This document shows, in pieces, positions 1 through 9,300 of a stretch of DNA of 25,707 bases. Below the pieces are notes generated by a model. That model made no database searches, had not been told where the DNA came from, and worked only from the letters and a program-made list of their open reading frames with translations. Position 1 is the stretch's first letter. Each line of letters starts with the position of its first letter. The translations under genes and the position numbers were made by a program. Source of the stretch: a virus; the IMG/VR virus record IMGVR_UViG_3300008050_000276, positions 1 to 25,707 of that record. One strand, 5' to 3'.

Positions 1-87
1 AGCTTTTCCCATACCTATGATAAACATAAATACAACAACTAAAATGAGCACTATAACTCCTGCTTGATCTAAGTTTTTATTTTTCAT
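1..87 (-). CDS. Small single-helix membrane protein, 3' end outside window
   Basis: An ATG at 87-85 opens a frame that stays open for 29 codons to the window edge, so the gene is incomplete. The peptide begins MKNKNLDQAG and continues into a hydrophobic stretch (VIVLILVVVFMFIIGMG) that would form one transmembrane helix with a short polar N-terminus. The start codon shares one base with the stop of the thioredoxin-like gene (TAATG), the junction type seen repeatedly in this window, and this supports it as a real coupled gene. It belongs to the run of small membrane proteins at the end of the locus. A role in lysis or envelope modification is inferred from position only. Confidence 0.6.
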   Translation of the reverse strand, partial: MKNKNLDQAGVIVLILVVVFMFIIGMGKA

Positions 88-458
88 TACTGAAACTTAT
101 TAAAAATTAATTCGTCTATTTCTTTTTGAACTCCTTTCTTCTCTATAGGAAGTTTAAAAGTAATGTCTGCTGCAAATCTAGTGATTTCTTTTCCATTTTC
201 AAAAATAATTAAGGTCGGAAGTGAAAAAACTAAGTATTTCTTTTGGATATTTGAATATTTTAACACATCAATCTTATATACCTGACAGTCATTTAGTTCA
301 GTTAAATAAGTACATTCATTCCCTTTATTCCACTCAGCCCAAAACTCTACTACAGTAATACCTTTAGCAATGTTATTCTCAAACTCTGCGTCACTTATAA
401 AGTCTTGTGCAAATAAGCTAGAAGATACTAATAATAATAAAGATAGAAGCTTATTCAT
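87..458 (-). CDS. Exported thioredoxin-fold protein lacking the CxxC active site
   Basis: This 123-aa protein has an N-terminal signal peptide (MNKLLSLLLLVSSSLFAQ, probable cleavage near residues 17-18), so it should act in the periplasm or envelope. The rest follows the thioredoxin fold: beta strand VVEFWAEW (36-43), then the usual active-site position, then strand VYKIDV, and the cis-proline loop SLPT (79-82) before LIIFENGKEI. The expected WCGPC is replaced by W43-N-K-G-N-E-C49, so the dithiol motif is absent. Cys49 and Cys58 remain and could form a disulfide. A normal disulfide oxidoreductase role is therefore unlikely; a binding or structural role is inferred. The start overlaps the preceding gene by 8 nt and the stop overlaps the next start (TAATG). 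Confidence 0.75.
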   Translation of the reverse strand: MNKLLSLLLLVSSSLFAQDFISDAEFENNIAKGITVVEFWAEWNKGNECTYLTELNDCQVYKIDVLKYSNIQKKYLVFSLPTLIIFENGKEITRFAADITFKLPIEKKGVQKEIDELIFNKFQ

Positions 459-729
459 ATAACTTTTCCTTTATCATTTTAATATCGTCTTTGATCTCAG
501 AGACATCATCTTGAGTTGTCATAATAGTTTGACGAACAAGTTGATCTTTCATATCAAATTCCATTCGAGTAATCTCTGGATCTGGAGGCTCTGGTAATTT
601 CTTAGCCTCAGCTATGTCCGCTTGAAGTGCAAACCACATTCCTACAACAGTAGCAATACCAAATGCTATTCCTGCTAAAGTCTTAATGCTTACATTAAGA
701 GATGTATCTTCATTTAATTCTTTTCCCAT
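451..729 (-). CDS. Small membrane protein, one TM helix plus C-terminal coiled coil
   Basis: A 92-aa protein with a polar N-terminus, one hydrophobic segment at about residues 16-36 (TLAGIAFGIATVVGMWFAL), a proline-rich hinge (LPEPPDP), and a charged C-terminal helix likely to form a coiled coil (DDVSEIKDDIKMIKEKL). This layout recalls small phage lysis-cassette proteins (holin or spanin accessory types), but no family-specific residues are visible. Its ATG shares a base with the stop of the upstream 75-aa gene (TAATG), and its end overlaps the thioredoxin-like gene by 8 nt, so the three are probably translated together. It has the same plan as its upstream neighbour and may be a diverged copy or partner. 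Confidence 0.7.
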   Translation of the reverse strand: MGKELNEDTSLNVSIKTLAGIAFGIATVVGMWFALQADIAEAKKLPEPPDPEITRMEFDMKDQLVRQTIMTTQDDVSEIKDDIKMIKEKLYE

Positions 730-956
730 TACTTATCTTTTATTTGATTAGCAGCTAATATAAGCTCTATCGCATGTAGCCTAGCAGAAATCTCTGATAA
801 CATAACCTTTAAGTCTGTATCTGATTGTTCTAACTGATATACTCTAGATTTTATCTTTGTGCACTCGTTGTTTAGATTTACCCACAATCCAAACGCTGTA
901 GCCAGTAATACTGCTACACCTATAATTAATTCTATCGCACCTACAGTTAATTCCAT
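729..956 (-). CDS. Small membrane protein, one TM helix plus coiled coil
   Basis: A 75-aa protein beginning MELTVGAIELIIG, with a hydrophobic helix at about residues 5-26 (VGAIELIIGVAVLLATAFGLWV), then a long amphipathic helix with heptad-like spacing (KIKSRVYQLEQSDTDLKVML and onward) suited to a coiled coil. The frame is open back to a TTG at 974, but that start would overlap the upstream gene by 14 nt. The ATG at 956 lies 4 nt after the upstream stop behind an A-rich leader (TAAAAAATAAAATA), so I chose ATG. The stop overlaps the next ATG (TAATG). It sits between a holin-like gene and a protein of the same architecture, so a membrane or lysis role is plausible but unproven. Confidence 0.72.
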   Translation of the reverse strand: MELTVGAIELIIGVAVLLATAFGLWVNLNNECTKIKSRVYQLEQSDTDLKVMLSEISARLHAIELILAANQIKDK

Positions 957-960
957 TATT

Positions 961-1173
961 TTATTTTTTAGCAAATTTTTCTACACCACTTATACCAAAG
1001 GAACCTAGTACAACCCAAACAAAAGAATCGTAAACAAATTCGTTTATTACTAAATCTTTACCAATCCATCCCGTTACAAGATCTGCTACCATTATAAGAC
1101 ACATTATAGCAAACGCTACAAATCCTACAATAGCTTTCTCATTCCAATCATTACTGTCTTTGAAAATCTTCAT
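961..1173 (-). CDS. Holin-like small membrane protein
   Basis: A 70-aa protein with a charged N-terminus (MKIFKDSNDWNEK), a first hydrophobic helix (AIVGFVAFAIMCLIMVADLV, about 14-33), a short loop with TGWIGKDLVINEF, a second hydrophobic segment (VYDSFVWVVLGSFGISG, about 47-63) and a lysine-rich tail (EKFAKK). Two helices with a basic C-terminus and about 70 residues fit small phage holins, and position just after the virion genes fits a lysis gene. The ATG lies inside the end of the preceding 48-aa gene (23-nt overlap). It could also be a structural or superinfection-exclusion membrane protein; no biochemical signature separates these. Confidence 0.65.
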   Translation of the reverse strand: MKIFKDSNDWNEKAIVGFVAFAIMCLIMVADLVTGWIGKDLVINEFVYDSFVWVVLGSFGISGVEKFAKK

Positions 1174-1297
1174 ACTCTTCGTCTTCTTTACGTTTCTTTT
1201 TTCTACTATATTTCTTTTTATTTTTCTTAATCTTAGGAGCTGTAGCTTCCCAAATTTCGTCTGGTGTTAAGTTCACCCATTTATAATTCTTACTCAT
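1151..1297 (-). CDS. 48-aa highly charged hypothetical protein
   Basis: A short frame not covered by a longer gene starts at ATG 1297-1295 and ends at TAA 1153-1151. It encodes 48 residues: a neutral N-terminus (MSKNYKWVNLTPDEIWEA), then a strongly basic block (residues about 22-38, mostly Lys/Arg), then an acidic end (EDEEYEDFQRQ). Its start shares one base with the stop of the outer-membrane protein gene (TAATG), and without it there would be a 123-nt gap in an otherwise gapless stretch, which together argue for a real gene. Its 3' end overlaps the holin-like gene by 23 nt. I do not recognise a family. The basic block might bind nucleic acid or lipid head groups; that is speculation. Confidence 0.62.
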   Translation of the reverse strand: MSKNYKWVNLTPDEIWEATAPKIKKNKKKYSRKKKRKEDEEYEDFQRQ

Positions 1298-2316
1298 TAG
1301 AAAATTAAATAATTAATACCTGCTTTACACTCATAGGATTTTATATCCCAATACTTAAGATGTCTTCCTTCTAAGAATATCCCTAAGTGTTTATTTATCT
1401 TACTCCCTATAATTACTCCTGTATCCCACTCTACTTTATTATCCCCATATGTATAAGAAAAATCATTTAATCCTTTATGTATAGGATATAGAGAGCACCA
1501 TGTGTGTAACCATAGGTTATCTTTATATTTATAATAATCAACTCCTATTACACCAGACACTTCCTGCTGTAAGCCCATAGCTCTTAATTCTTGCCTGTTA
1601 TATTCGTTTACAGCCTTAGTAAAATGATAAGTATAAAACTCTACGTCTGACATAGAAACACATTCACCATTCCTAGTCCAACATTCATTTTCATCACTAT
1701 AAAAACCAAAGTCATTAGCTAACTGCCACCAGTGTTTATTCTCTGGAATTGCAAACCATGCCTGTACAGGAGAGTAGCCATATACAGGGTGGGAACGATG
1801 GGCCACGCCTATTGTAAAATCTAAACCTCCTAGATTTTTACGTAGCCTAAACTCGCCCTGTGTGTACTTTAAATCTATTAAGCCATCATCTATATAAGCA
1901 GCTCGTGCTGTAAAATGGTTTGATATGTATCTTACTTTATATTCATGCTGACTAAACTCCATACCTCTATCACGAAGGGTAGAGTATTCTAATAAATACT
2001 CTAGACCAGGTGCATTAGATACAGTAGCATAATCACTTATAGAATTCTCTGCTCCCGTGTAAAACCTACCTTGCTTAACTTGATAATCAAACCTAGCTAT
2101 CTTTCTAAGCCCTACAGTTAAATTAAAGTTAGGCTCACTGATTTGTGTAATCTCTACAAGCTGTCCTGAACCTGCTACCCCATCAACCATAAACTGTTGA
2201 TTCTCTGCAAAAGGAGAACCTGTACTTACACTAGCATAGAATGTAGAAAATCTAAATATCTGTGCCTGTGATATAGTAGTAAGTAATAAAAGTATGTATA
2301 ATATATTTTTACTCAT
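1297..2316 (-). CDS. Phage-encoded outer-membrane beta-barrel-like protein with signal peptide
   Basis: A 339-aa protein with a clear signal peptide (MSKNILYILLLLTTISQA, cut before Q19), followed by alternating amphipathic strands rich in aromatic and Arg/Lys residues (for example LTVGLRKIARFDYQV, HEYKVRYISNHFTARAAYI, GGLDFTIGVAHRSH, GVIGVDYYKYKDNLWLHTW). The C-terminus ends in SYECKAGINYLIF, an aromatic last residue as is usual for BAM-assembled barrels. I infer export and insertion in the host outer membrane. From memory, closely similar proteins occur in other marine Bacteroidetes phage contigs next to tail and lysis genes; I could not search. Possible roles are receptor masking, superinfection exclusion or help in lysis. 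The ATG overlaps the preceding stop by 4 nt (ATGA), and the stop overlaps the 48-aa gene (TAATG). Confidence 0.78.
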   Translation of the reverse strand: MSKNILYILLLLTTISQAQIFRFSTFYASVSTGSPFAENQQFMVDGVAGSGQLVEITQISEPNFNLTVGLRKIARFDYQVKQGRFYTGAENSISDYATVSNAPGLEYLLEYSTLRDRGMEFSQHEYKVRYISNHFTARAAYIDDGLIDLKYTQGEFRLRKNLGGLDFTIGVAHRSHPVYGYSPVQAWFAIPENKHWWQLANDFGFYSDENECWTRNGECVSMSDVEFYTYHFTKAVNEYNRQELRAMGLQQEVSGVIGVDYYKYKDNLWLHTWCSLYPIHKGLNDFSYTYGDNKVEWDTGVIIGSKINKHLGIFLEGRHLKYWDIKSYECKAGINYLIF

Positions 2317-2621
2317 GATTGATTAAATGTTACTAAATGTGCTCCTCTAGATACACTATCAGATGTTATAGCTCTAAGAGCAAATCTTTTATTTGTTACA
2401 GATGAATCTGTTGCTGTAAAAATACAAAAAGGATACCCTCTTTTATAAACTATAGTTCCAGATACTACACCACCAGATCCAGTAAATATAATTCTAGCTG
2501 CACCACTAGTGGCTGCATAGTTAGTTTCAAAAGTAGAAAACTCTTTTTTAAATTTAACTTTTCTTTTTGCAGGCCTGTAAGCTAATTGCTTACCTCCCGA
2601 CATTCCGTTTCCATACCCCAT
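2313..2621 (-). CDS. Small beta-rich hypothetical protein, probable virion or fibre accessory
   Basis: A 102-aa protein starting with a Gly-rich, polar N-terminus (MGYGNGMSGGKQ), then a basic stretch (RPAKRKVKFKKEF) and a beta-rich body (AARIIFTGSGGVVSGTIVY and onward). It has no signal peptide and no transmembrane helix. It begins 3 nt after the 120-aa gene and overlaps the outer-membrane protein gene by 4 nt (ATGA), so it belongs to the same transcriptional unit. No family is recognised. Position at the end of the fibre block suggests a small tail or fibre accessory protein. Confidence 0.6.
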   Translation of the reverse strand: MGYGNGMSGGKQLAYRPAKRKVKFKKEFSTFETNYAATSGAARIIFTGSGGVVSGTIVYKRGYPFCIFTATDSSVTNKRFALRAITSDSVSRGAHLVTFNQS

Positions 2622-2624
2622 AAC

Positions 2625-2987
2625 TTATACAGCTGTTACTTCAAATGTAGGTCCATGGCCTTTTTTATGAAGAAGGATTGCATTTGCATCTCCTCCAGCA
2701 TCCATTAATACTGAAGTTATATTACCATAAAATACATCTCCTCCAGATAACTTAATATCTGTAGCAATAGTAACACCGTCTACTATCATACTTGCTATAA
2801 TAATATCAACATTAGTACCTGTACCATCTGCTTTGATTCCGTAAAAGTCTCCTGTTACAGCTGTACTAGTTGCTTTACCTTCAGGTATAACAGTAACACC
2901 ATGCCGAGCATAGTCTAAATCCATTTGCTCGTCTATTCTTTTTTGCAGATTAACTATTTGTACTGCTAAATCTCTATTTCTATCCAT
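2625..2987 (-). CDS. Small coiled-coil plus beta-domain protein, probable fibre accessory
   Basis: A 120-aa protein with an N-terminal helix suited to a coiled coil (NRDLAVQIVNLQKRIDEQM) followed by a beta-rich domain with repeated short hydrophobic strands (VTGDFYGIKADG, VDIIIASMIVDG, VFYGNITSVLMD). Trimeric coiled coil plus small beta tip is a common layout for phage fibre or spike subunits, but I do not recognise the family. The ATG has an A-rich leader (TAAATAAAATAAA) almost identical to that of the 220-aa gene at 23777, with no Shine-Dalgarno sequence. The upstream gene stops 10 nt before this start. Confidence 0.62.
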   Translation of the reverse strand: MDRNRDLAVQIVNLQKRIDEQMDLDYARHGVTVIPEGKATSTAVTGDFYGIKADGTGTNVDIIIASMIVDGVTIATDIKLSGGDVFYGNITSVLMDAGGDANAILLHKKGHGPTFEVTAV

Positions 2988-2997
2988 TTTATTTTAT

Positions 2998-3327
2998 TTA
3001 ACACGTTTCACAATATTGTGCATCGCACATTTCTTTTAATTCTTTTTTATACATATCAATTTTAACTTGATTCTTTTCTGCTAATGCAGCTTGATACATA
3101 GTATAGATTGTATATATCTTTAAAGCTCTTTTAGATTTAGTATGATGACAATCTGCTAAATCAATAGACAATAAGCTATTCTCTGCACATTGAAATAATT
3201 CCATATCAATACAAGACCCATCATCTATGCCTGCTTCTGCATCATAGTTCCCAGCTGTACTATCTGTACAGCCTGGGGACTTAAGCTTTAATGTAAATGA
3301 TTCTAAATGTTCGTAAGTAGAAGACAT
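2998..3327 (-). CDS. 109-aa Cys-rich protein with a GCxD...DGSC module
   Basis: Residues about 18-39 form a GCTDSTAGNYDAEAGIDDGSC module, a short Cys-bounded repeat common in flavobacterial secreted proteins. The remainder is helical and Cys-containing (ELFQCAENSLLSIDLADC, then ALKIYTIYTMYQAALAE and a final CDAQYCETC). The same module occurs at residues 179-200 of the giant protein encoded just upstream, so the two may interact or share a receptor or assembly partner. The start shares a base with the giant gene's stop (TAATG), implying coupled translation. There is no signal peptide, which fits a virion component rather than a secreted host-type protein. The function is unknown. Confidence 0.7.
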   Translation of the reverse strand: MSSTYEHLESFTLKLKSPGCTDSTAGNYDAEAGIDDGSCIDMELFQCAENSLLSIDLADCHHTKSKRALKIYTIYTMYQAALAEKNQVKIDMYKKELKEMCDAQYCETC

Positions 3328-6300
3328 TAATAAATAGTTTTAGTTGTTAAAATTTCACCTTGCTCTGTTTTAAGAGTGTATTTTATAGGATAATTATCAT
3401 TAATTGATCTTCCTCCTCCACCACAAGGCGGGTTATTTACTTTAATACCCACTTTAGTGTCTCCTGTAACATTAAAAGTTAAAATAGTTTGTGAATTATG
3501 AGCGAAACTAGTTTGCCCTACCATTACTTCATTACTAGATATATTAATAACATTAACAGATGCACATTTATAAGCATCAGGATTCTCCTGTACATATGCA
3601 GTATCTATTTCTAAGAATAATTCTGTAAACTCATCTTCATCTTCTTGAATATAATGCACACAATGTTCTGTTATTAAATCATTTGAGGCCCAGTTACATC
3701 CTACAGGACATCCTCCAATTCCAACCGCATTAAGCGGTATAGAACCTCCAGGAGTATTTGTAGCTCCATAAGCTATTTCATGGTGTGTATAAGGACTGCC
3801 CACAGGCCCAGAATTTATTTGCAGTAAAGTTTGTGTCCAAACTTCTGCTTCATCTACTCCTAAAGGTAATAACCAAGTACAAGCAGGTAATCCTAATAAA
3901 GGAACACTATAATGAGCAACTCCTCCTTCAGCAGATACTGATAATATATTAGGAGATTGTAACATTATATTTTGTTGAGTAGAATATATAAGCCATTCTA
4001 GTCTAGAGAGTTCTACATTATCAAGATTAGATACATTAACCCAAACATCAATTCTTAAATCTCCTTCTGCAATTTCAGGGTATGTACATAAATCATTATT
4101 TATAGTCCAAGCAATCCCTGATAATAATGATGTATCCGTCCAATCTATTGCCGTTTGATCTGTACATACTTCAGTAGCTTCGCACACACTAAAATTACAA
4201 ACTTTACATTCATGCTCTCCCCCATATACTCCTATATCACTTGGAGTTAAGCCTTGATTTTGTATAGAGTTTATATATGTATCCGCACAGCATACATTTT
4301 CAAAGATACCATCACAATTACTAAAGTTACATAAAGAATTATCTGTGTTATAAAGAGGGCTGTCCCCATTTATAGTATCATTTATAATACTTACATCAGT
4401 AATAGTATCTCCATTTGCTGTAAATCCAGTATTAATAGCATCCGCTGAAGTACACATTCCCACTACCTCTGGAGGAGTGAAAGAATCTAAATCTATTACA
4501 AACTCTTCGTATACTCCACTTGCATTAGTTTTAGGAGTTATTTTATAAACCCAATATGCTGGCCTCGTATTATTTTCCCAATTAGTAACTGTAGTACCAT
4601 CTGGGTACTCAATACTCTCACCAGCTTCTCCGATATTTTGAGCTTCAGTATATCTATTTCCCTTATTTAAAAGTTCAGTAGAACCTGTCATAGGATTATA
4701 AACTACTATGGCAGTTGGATTCATTATATGCTCAAAGTAAGTCATATTTGTTTCTGTCGCTACACCACCTGTGGAAAGTCCAACTCCGTCTGGAGTATTA
4801 ATCCAGAATCTTTCAACTTTTTCTATCTTATCTGCATACTCAGCAAACAATACATTAGGATCATAAGTTGATAATTCAATATCTGCATCTAATCTAAAAT
4901 AGAATTGAGGTTTATATATATATGTAGCGCCACTAATAGGTGGTAAATACTGTATAGGATCCCCAAACGTTGTAGAATCTGTTAATAAAACTTCATTAGG
5001 AGTTATATATCTATCCCATCCACATAAAATAGAATATGGATTGTCTGAGGATGCGCATCCTTCGGGATTTTCTTCTTGGTAAATATCGTAAGGACTAAAA
5101 ACTCCACCTGAAGCTATACTTTGTGGAACTAAAAAGTGGCTTGCATCAATCACATTAAAATATCTACCTGTCTTAACATACTCTTCTGTTAACCCACTAA
5201 AGATTACTTCTCCATTATATCCTACATTATCTACATATATTTTTTTATGATTATTTTTTATTACTTGACATTTTTCTGTGAAACTTCTATTTTTTAAAGT
5301 TACAGAATAAAGATCTCCTCCTGAATAAAAACTCTTAAGATATTCATAATCAGTGCAATCTGTTCCAGGACAAGAAGTAGATACTACACTTTCATGACTG
5401 TGTTGCTGCCATGTAATATGAGTGAATGCTGCAGGAGTTGAAACTCCTTGTCCTGTAGTACATTCTTCATAAGTCTCAGGGACAGCTACCATTACAGCTT
5501 CTATATAAGGAGCTAGATTTCCAACTACATCTACTTCTGAATCAATACTAGGATCTTCAAATACTGCATATTCACAACATCCGCTATCGAAAACAGGCTC
5601 TCCTTCTGGGATCTCACCCAAAAGAACTCCATCACAGTTATGCAGGTAATTTTCAGCTTCTGGATCAGTACAGTATGTACACACATATGAAGACTCCGCT
5701 AGAGCGGGAGACACACACTCTGAGGGATTACAAGGATTTGAAACAGTTTGTTGATAAGACGCACTAGATCCTACCATACATTGCTGCATACACTCATCCC
5801 ATACATATCCATCACAACATCCATATGTATCTCCATTATCACAATCAGCTGGACAAGCATAATCTTCTGGTGCTAACAATCCACACCCACATCCTAAATC
5901 TTCAGAACATTCTGATCCATCAGGAAGACATGTTCCATCTCCCTCACATTCACAAAGGAATTCTCCTTCACAGCATTGTCCAGGAAGAGGATCTGGTTCA
6001 TTACATACTCCGCATATATTTTGATTATAATTTGCTTCAGGTACACAGTTTTCACAACTTCCTACACAATCTCCACAGTCATCTGAATATGCAAACCCAT
6101 TAGCAACTCCAGCACAATCAGCACATGTTGAATTATCGCCATCGCAGACATCACATTCATCAACTTCAGCAGAACCAAATGGTTCTCCTAAACAATCTAA
6201 ACAAGAGTTATCTCCATTACATACATCACACTGGTCATATACACCAGCACAAGTATCATCTGGATCGTTGTTGTCTTGAACATAACATCCTGCACCTGTA

Positions 6301-9300
6301 CATCCTCCTGTATTTGTTATTGGATTGTTAGGACATAATACTAGTGACATATCATAATTCCCTAATCCATCTCCATCAGCATCATAGTAGTAAGTCATTT
6401 GAGTAGCAGGTTCACAGCAGTGCCCCCCAGATGTCCCTTCATCAGTTGTTGAAGTTCCTCCACATACTTCTGCGCAGTCAAGAACATTTCCATCACAATC
6501 ACATTCTTCCGCAGGAATACCAGAACCACCACATACACCACATTCATCTATAGTTTCTGTACAGTTATCTCCACAACTAAGACTCCATCCTGAAGGAAGC
6601 TCTGGATTACTCGCATCTGTATTAGTAGGACATTTCATTTCATAGTAACAAGATGAACAATCTCCTGTATTTCCTCCTTCAATAATAGCTGCTCCAGGAT
6701 TATAATATGGATTAACAGCGTAGCATTCTCCAAAACCATCTCCATCTGTATCTGGATACATTTTTAATTGTACATTATCTGTTGTACATCCTGGACAATA
6801 TCCTGCTGCTACAGCAGCAGCTATAACATCTCCACTACAGTCACATGTATTATCAATAACAGATGTAGAGGCATATAAATCCCAAGGTCTTGTTCCATCG
6901 CAATCACACACTCCATTAGATTGAGTAGAAGCAGGAACATTTCCTAAAAAGTCTCCATCACAATCACAAGCAACAGTAGTTGGAAGTCCTCCTCCACAAT
7001 CACAATATTTAATAGGATTAGAAGATCCTACAGAACCTAACCACCATTGAGCATCATCCATAATTCCAGCTAAGCCAGTGTCGAAAAGTTCATCTACAGC
7101 TGCACCAGTTATTTCTTTTATTTCCGTACCTGCACAATTACAATATGGAGACTCTGGGAATATAGTATTATCTCCATAATTCTGCATAAATCCTGCAAAC
7201 CCTACAGGTAACTCCTCTTGTGTAATGGCGTGATAAAACGCAGTTGGCGTGCCGCTTACCCCCGCAGTACCACAGCTTCCGCACCAACCTTCCATAGGAA
7301 CAAGTCCTCCCATACCATTACATTCACAATGTAAAAATGTAGCGTGTCCAGTACCATCCTCATCGGGATGAATGGCATCATTAGGTATAGATAATGGCCA
7401 AGTTATATTGGCAGGAGAAATATCTAAAGTACCTGCTGGGGAAAGCCCATATATAGTGGTTATATTCGATGTCCATCCTACAGGAACACCATTACAACCA
7501 GTGTTTATATTTGCATCAGGATCGTAATTACAAGAACCTACTACCGAGCATCCAGGGAAAGTACATAATACTGTATCTAGTTCTGGATAACTAACTACCC
7601 CTTCTGGGAGAGGGGATACACCGTTACTTGCAGCAGCATCACCACAAACTAAACAGTCAGGAACATTAGTATTATATTGTATATAATTCTCTGCTAAATA
7701 TTGTCCCTGAGCTGCAGCACCTTCGTCCACTAGAACATCAGACCAAAAATTAAATTCATTTTGATTAGTACTACTAGTCGAGCACCCCCCAACATCTGGC
7801 CCACAAGGGCCATAAGGATATGAGGTTAATGTTCCCTCACACCCACAAAGAGGATTAGGCGGATTACACATTTGATAGGCATGGTAACTACAATCTGAAC
7901 AATAGTTACAATCATCCACATTCAGACAACCACTTGTTCCTGGTGATAACTCACTTTCATCTATGAGTTGATCTTCAAACTTAGACCTATCAAATCTAAT
8001 TGTACGATCTGTATTTAATGAGGCTAAAGAATATTGAGTATCTTTTGATGGCGCTATGTGGTGTTCGTTTCTTACTCCCTCACTACTTGTTAAAGTCTTC
8101 ATTCCCAATGCGTATGAAGAATTCTCGTAACTATCTTGATTTACTATTCTTCCTACATAAGCTGGGTATTCGTCTAAGTCTTCTCTACTAGCTATTCCTA
8201 AATAAATAAAACCATCTGTACCTCTGTACATTTTAGTTATATCAAAATAAGGGCTTCTAGTTGATAATGACTGAATTGGCAAATGCTTTTCTCCATTCTC
8301 GGAATAGCTATCTTCAAAGTCTGCTGGCCAAAGGGCAGGGTCAGAATGTAAGAAAGGTGGAACTTCGCTAACTTGAGTATTAATTATACTACCACTGTCA
8401 TCTCGTACTAAATTAATTTTATAAATTCTATCTCCAAATCCGCTTTCATAAAAATCTTCTCCCAGATATTTAGGGCCGTTGCTATAGGCGCCACTATAAT
8501 TAAGATTCCAGTTCCCATAGTACGATATTACAATATATAATACACTAGCATCTGCACTAAAGCACATATCTTTAATAGTAAAAGGATAATAATTAACAGC
8601 ATCTATAACTTTTAATTCCTCTAAATATCCTTGTATAGTAGCTGTGTCTCCAGGGTACATACCAGAATCCCCCCAAAGCTCTGTATTATAATGAGAGGCT
8701 AAATCTATATTGCAATTATACGCGTTACCTTTAATAGCTTTATCTCCAGTATAAGGAAAAAGCATATTAGTAGTCGAATAAGTCCAAAGATCCTCTACTG
8801 AGCTATTATCATTTCCAGCATCAAAAGTATTTGAATCGCTATTACCTACTCCTGTTGTATTGTATATATACTCTGATATAACTTTTTCAATTAATATAGT
8901 TTTATCAAGCACTATATCTCCCTTCTCAAAATCAAAACTTCCTATAGAAATAAAATTACCGTATATATTAGTCTTTCTTGCTTTTTCGTCTTCTGAATTT
9001 GAATGCTTCGCATGCTCAAAATTAATAGCTAAATTATCCTTTCCATCCGTAGTAGTTAATATAGTCATTTTAGAAATAGAAGGAGAATGCCATCCCCCTC
9101 CAGTACCATAATCTCTGGAATCTATCATACTAGCATAATCATATGCTGGTAAATAATCAGGTATTATGGTACTAAGAGTATCTATAAAAATACTTTCACT
9201 AAACCTTAATACTGCCGACTCCCCCAGACTGAACCTAATATCATGGCTAGTATAGTGACCAAGAGGATTTATAATATCTTCCCAATCTGCAGTACTCTCT

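Noticed and set aside
957-974. Upstream TTG start for the 75-aa membrane protein
   Set aside because: It would overlap the holin-like gene by 14 nt and use a rare start. The ATG at 956 follows the previous stop by 4 nt and has the A-rich leader found at other starts here.
3327-3450. Possible type IX secretion C-terminal sorting signal at the end of the giant protein (YTLKTEQGEILTTKTIY)
   Set aside because: The ending is only loosely like a sorting domain, the protein has no signal peptide, and it sits in a virion gene block, so export by the host system is unlikely.
5825-6331. Plus-strand open frames (5825-6103 and 6125-6331) with His/Leu-rich translations
   Set aside because: They lie wholly within the giant minus-strand gene, antisense to the Cys/Asp-rich repeats. 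The odd composition is the mirror of those codons, and no leader or neighbour supports them.
5570-7020. Recurring words such as ccatcacaatcaca, looking like a CRISPR-type or direct repeat array
   Set aside because: Spacing is irregular, the copies are imperfect, and they translate to CDCDG-type protein units within one open frame, so they are coding repeats.
8860-9111. Plus-strand 83-codon open frame
   Set aside because: Fully inside the giant gene and opposite to its coding frame, with no coupling or leader; treated as a shadow frame.
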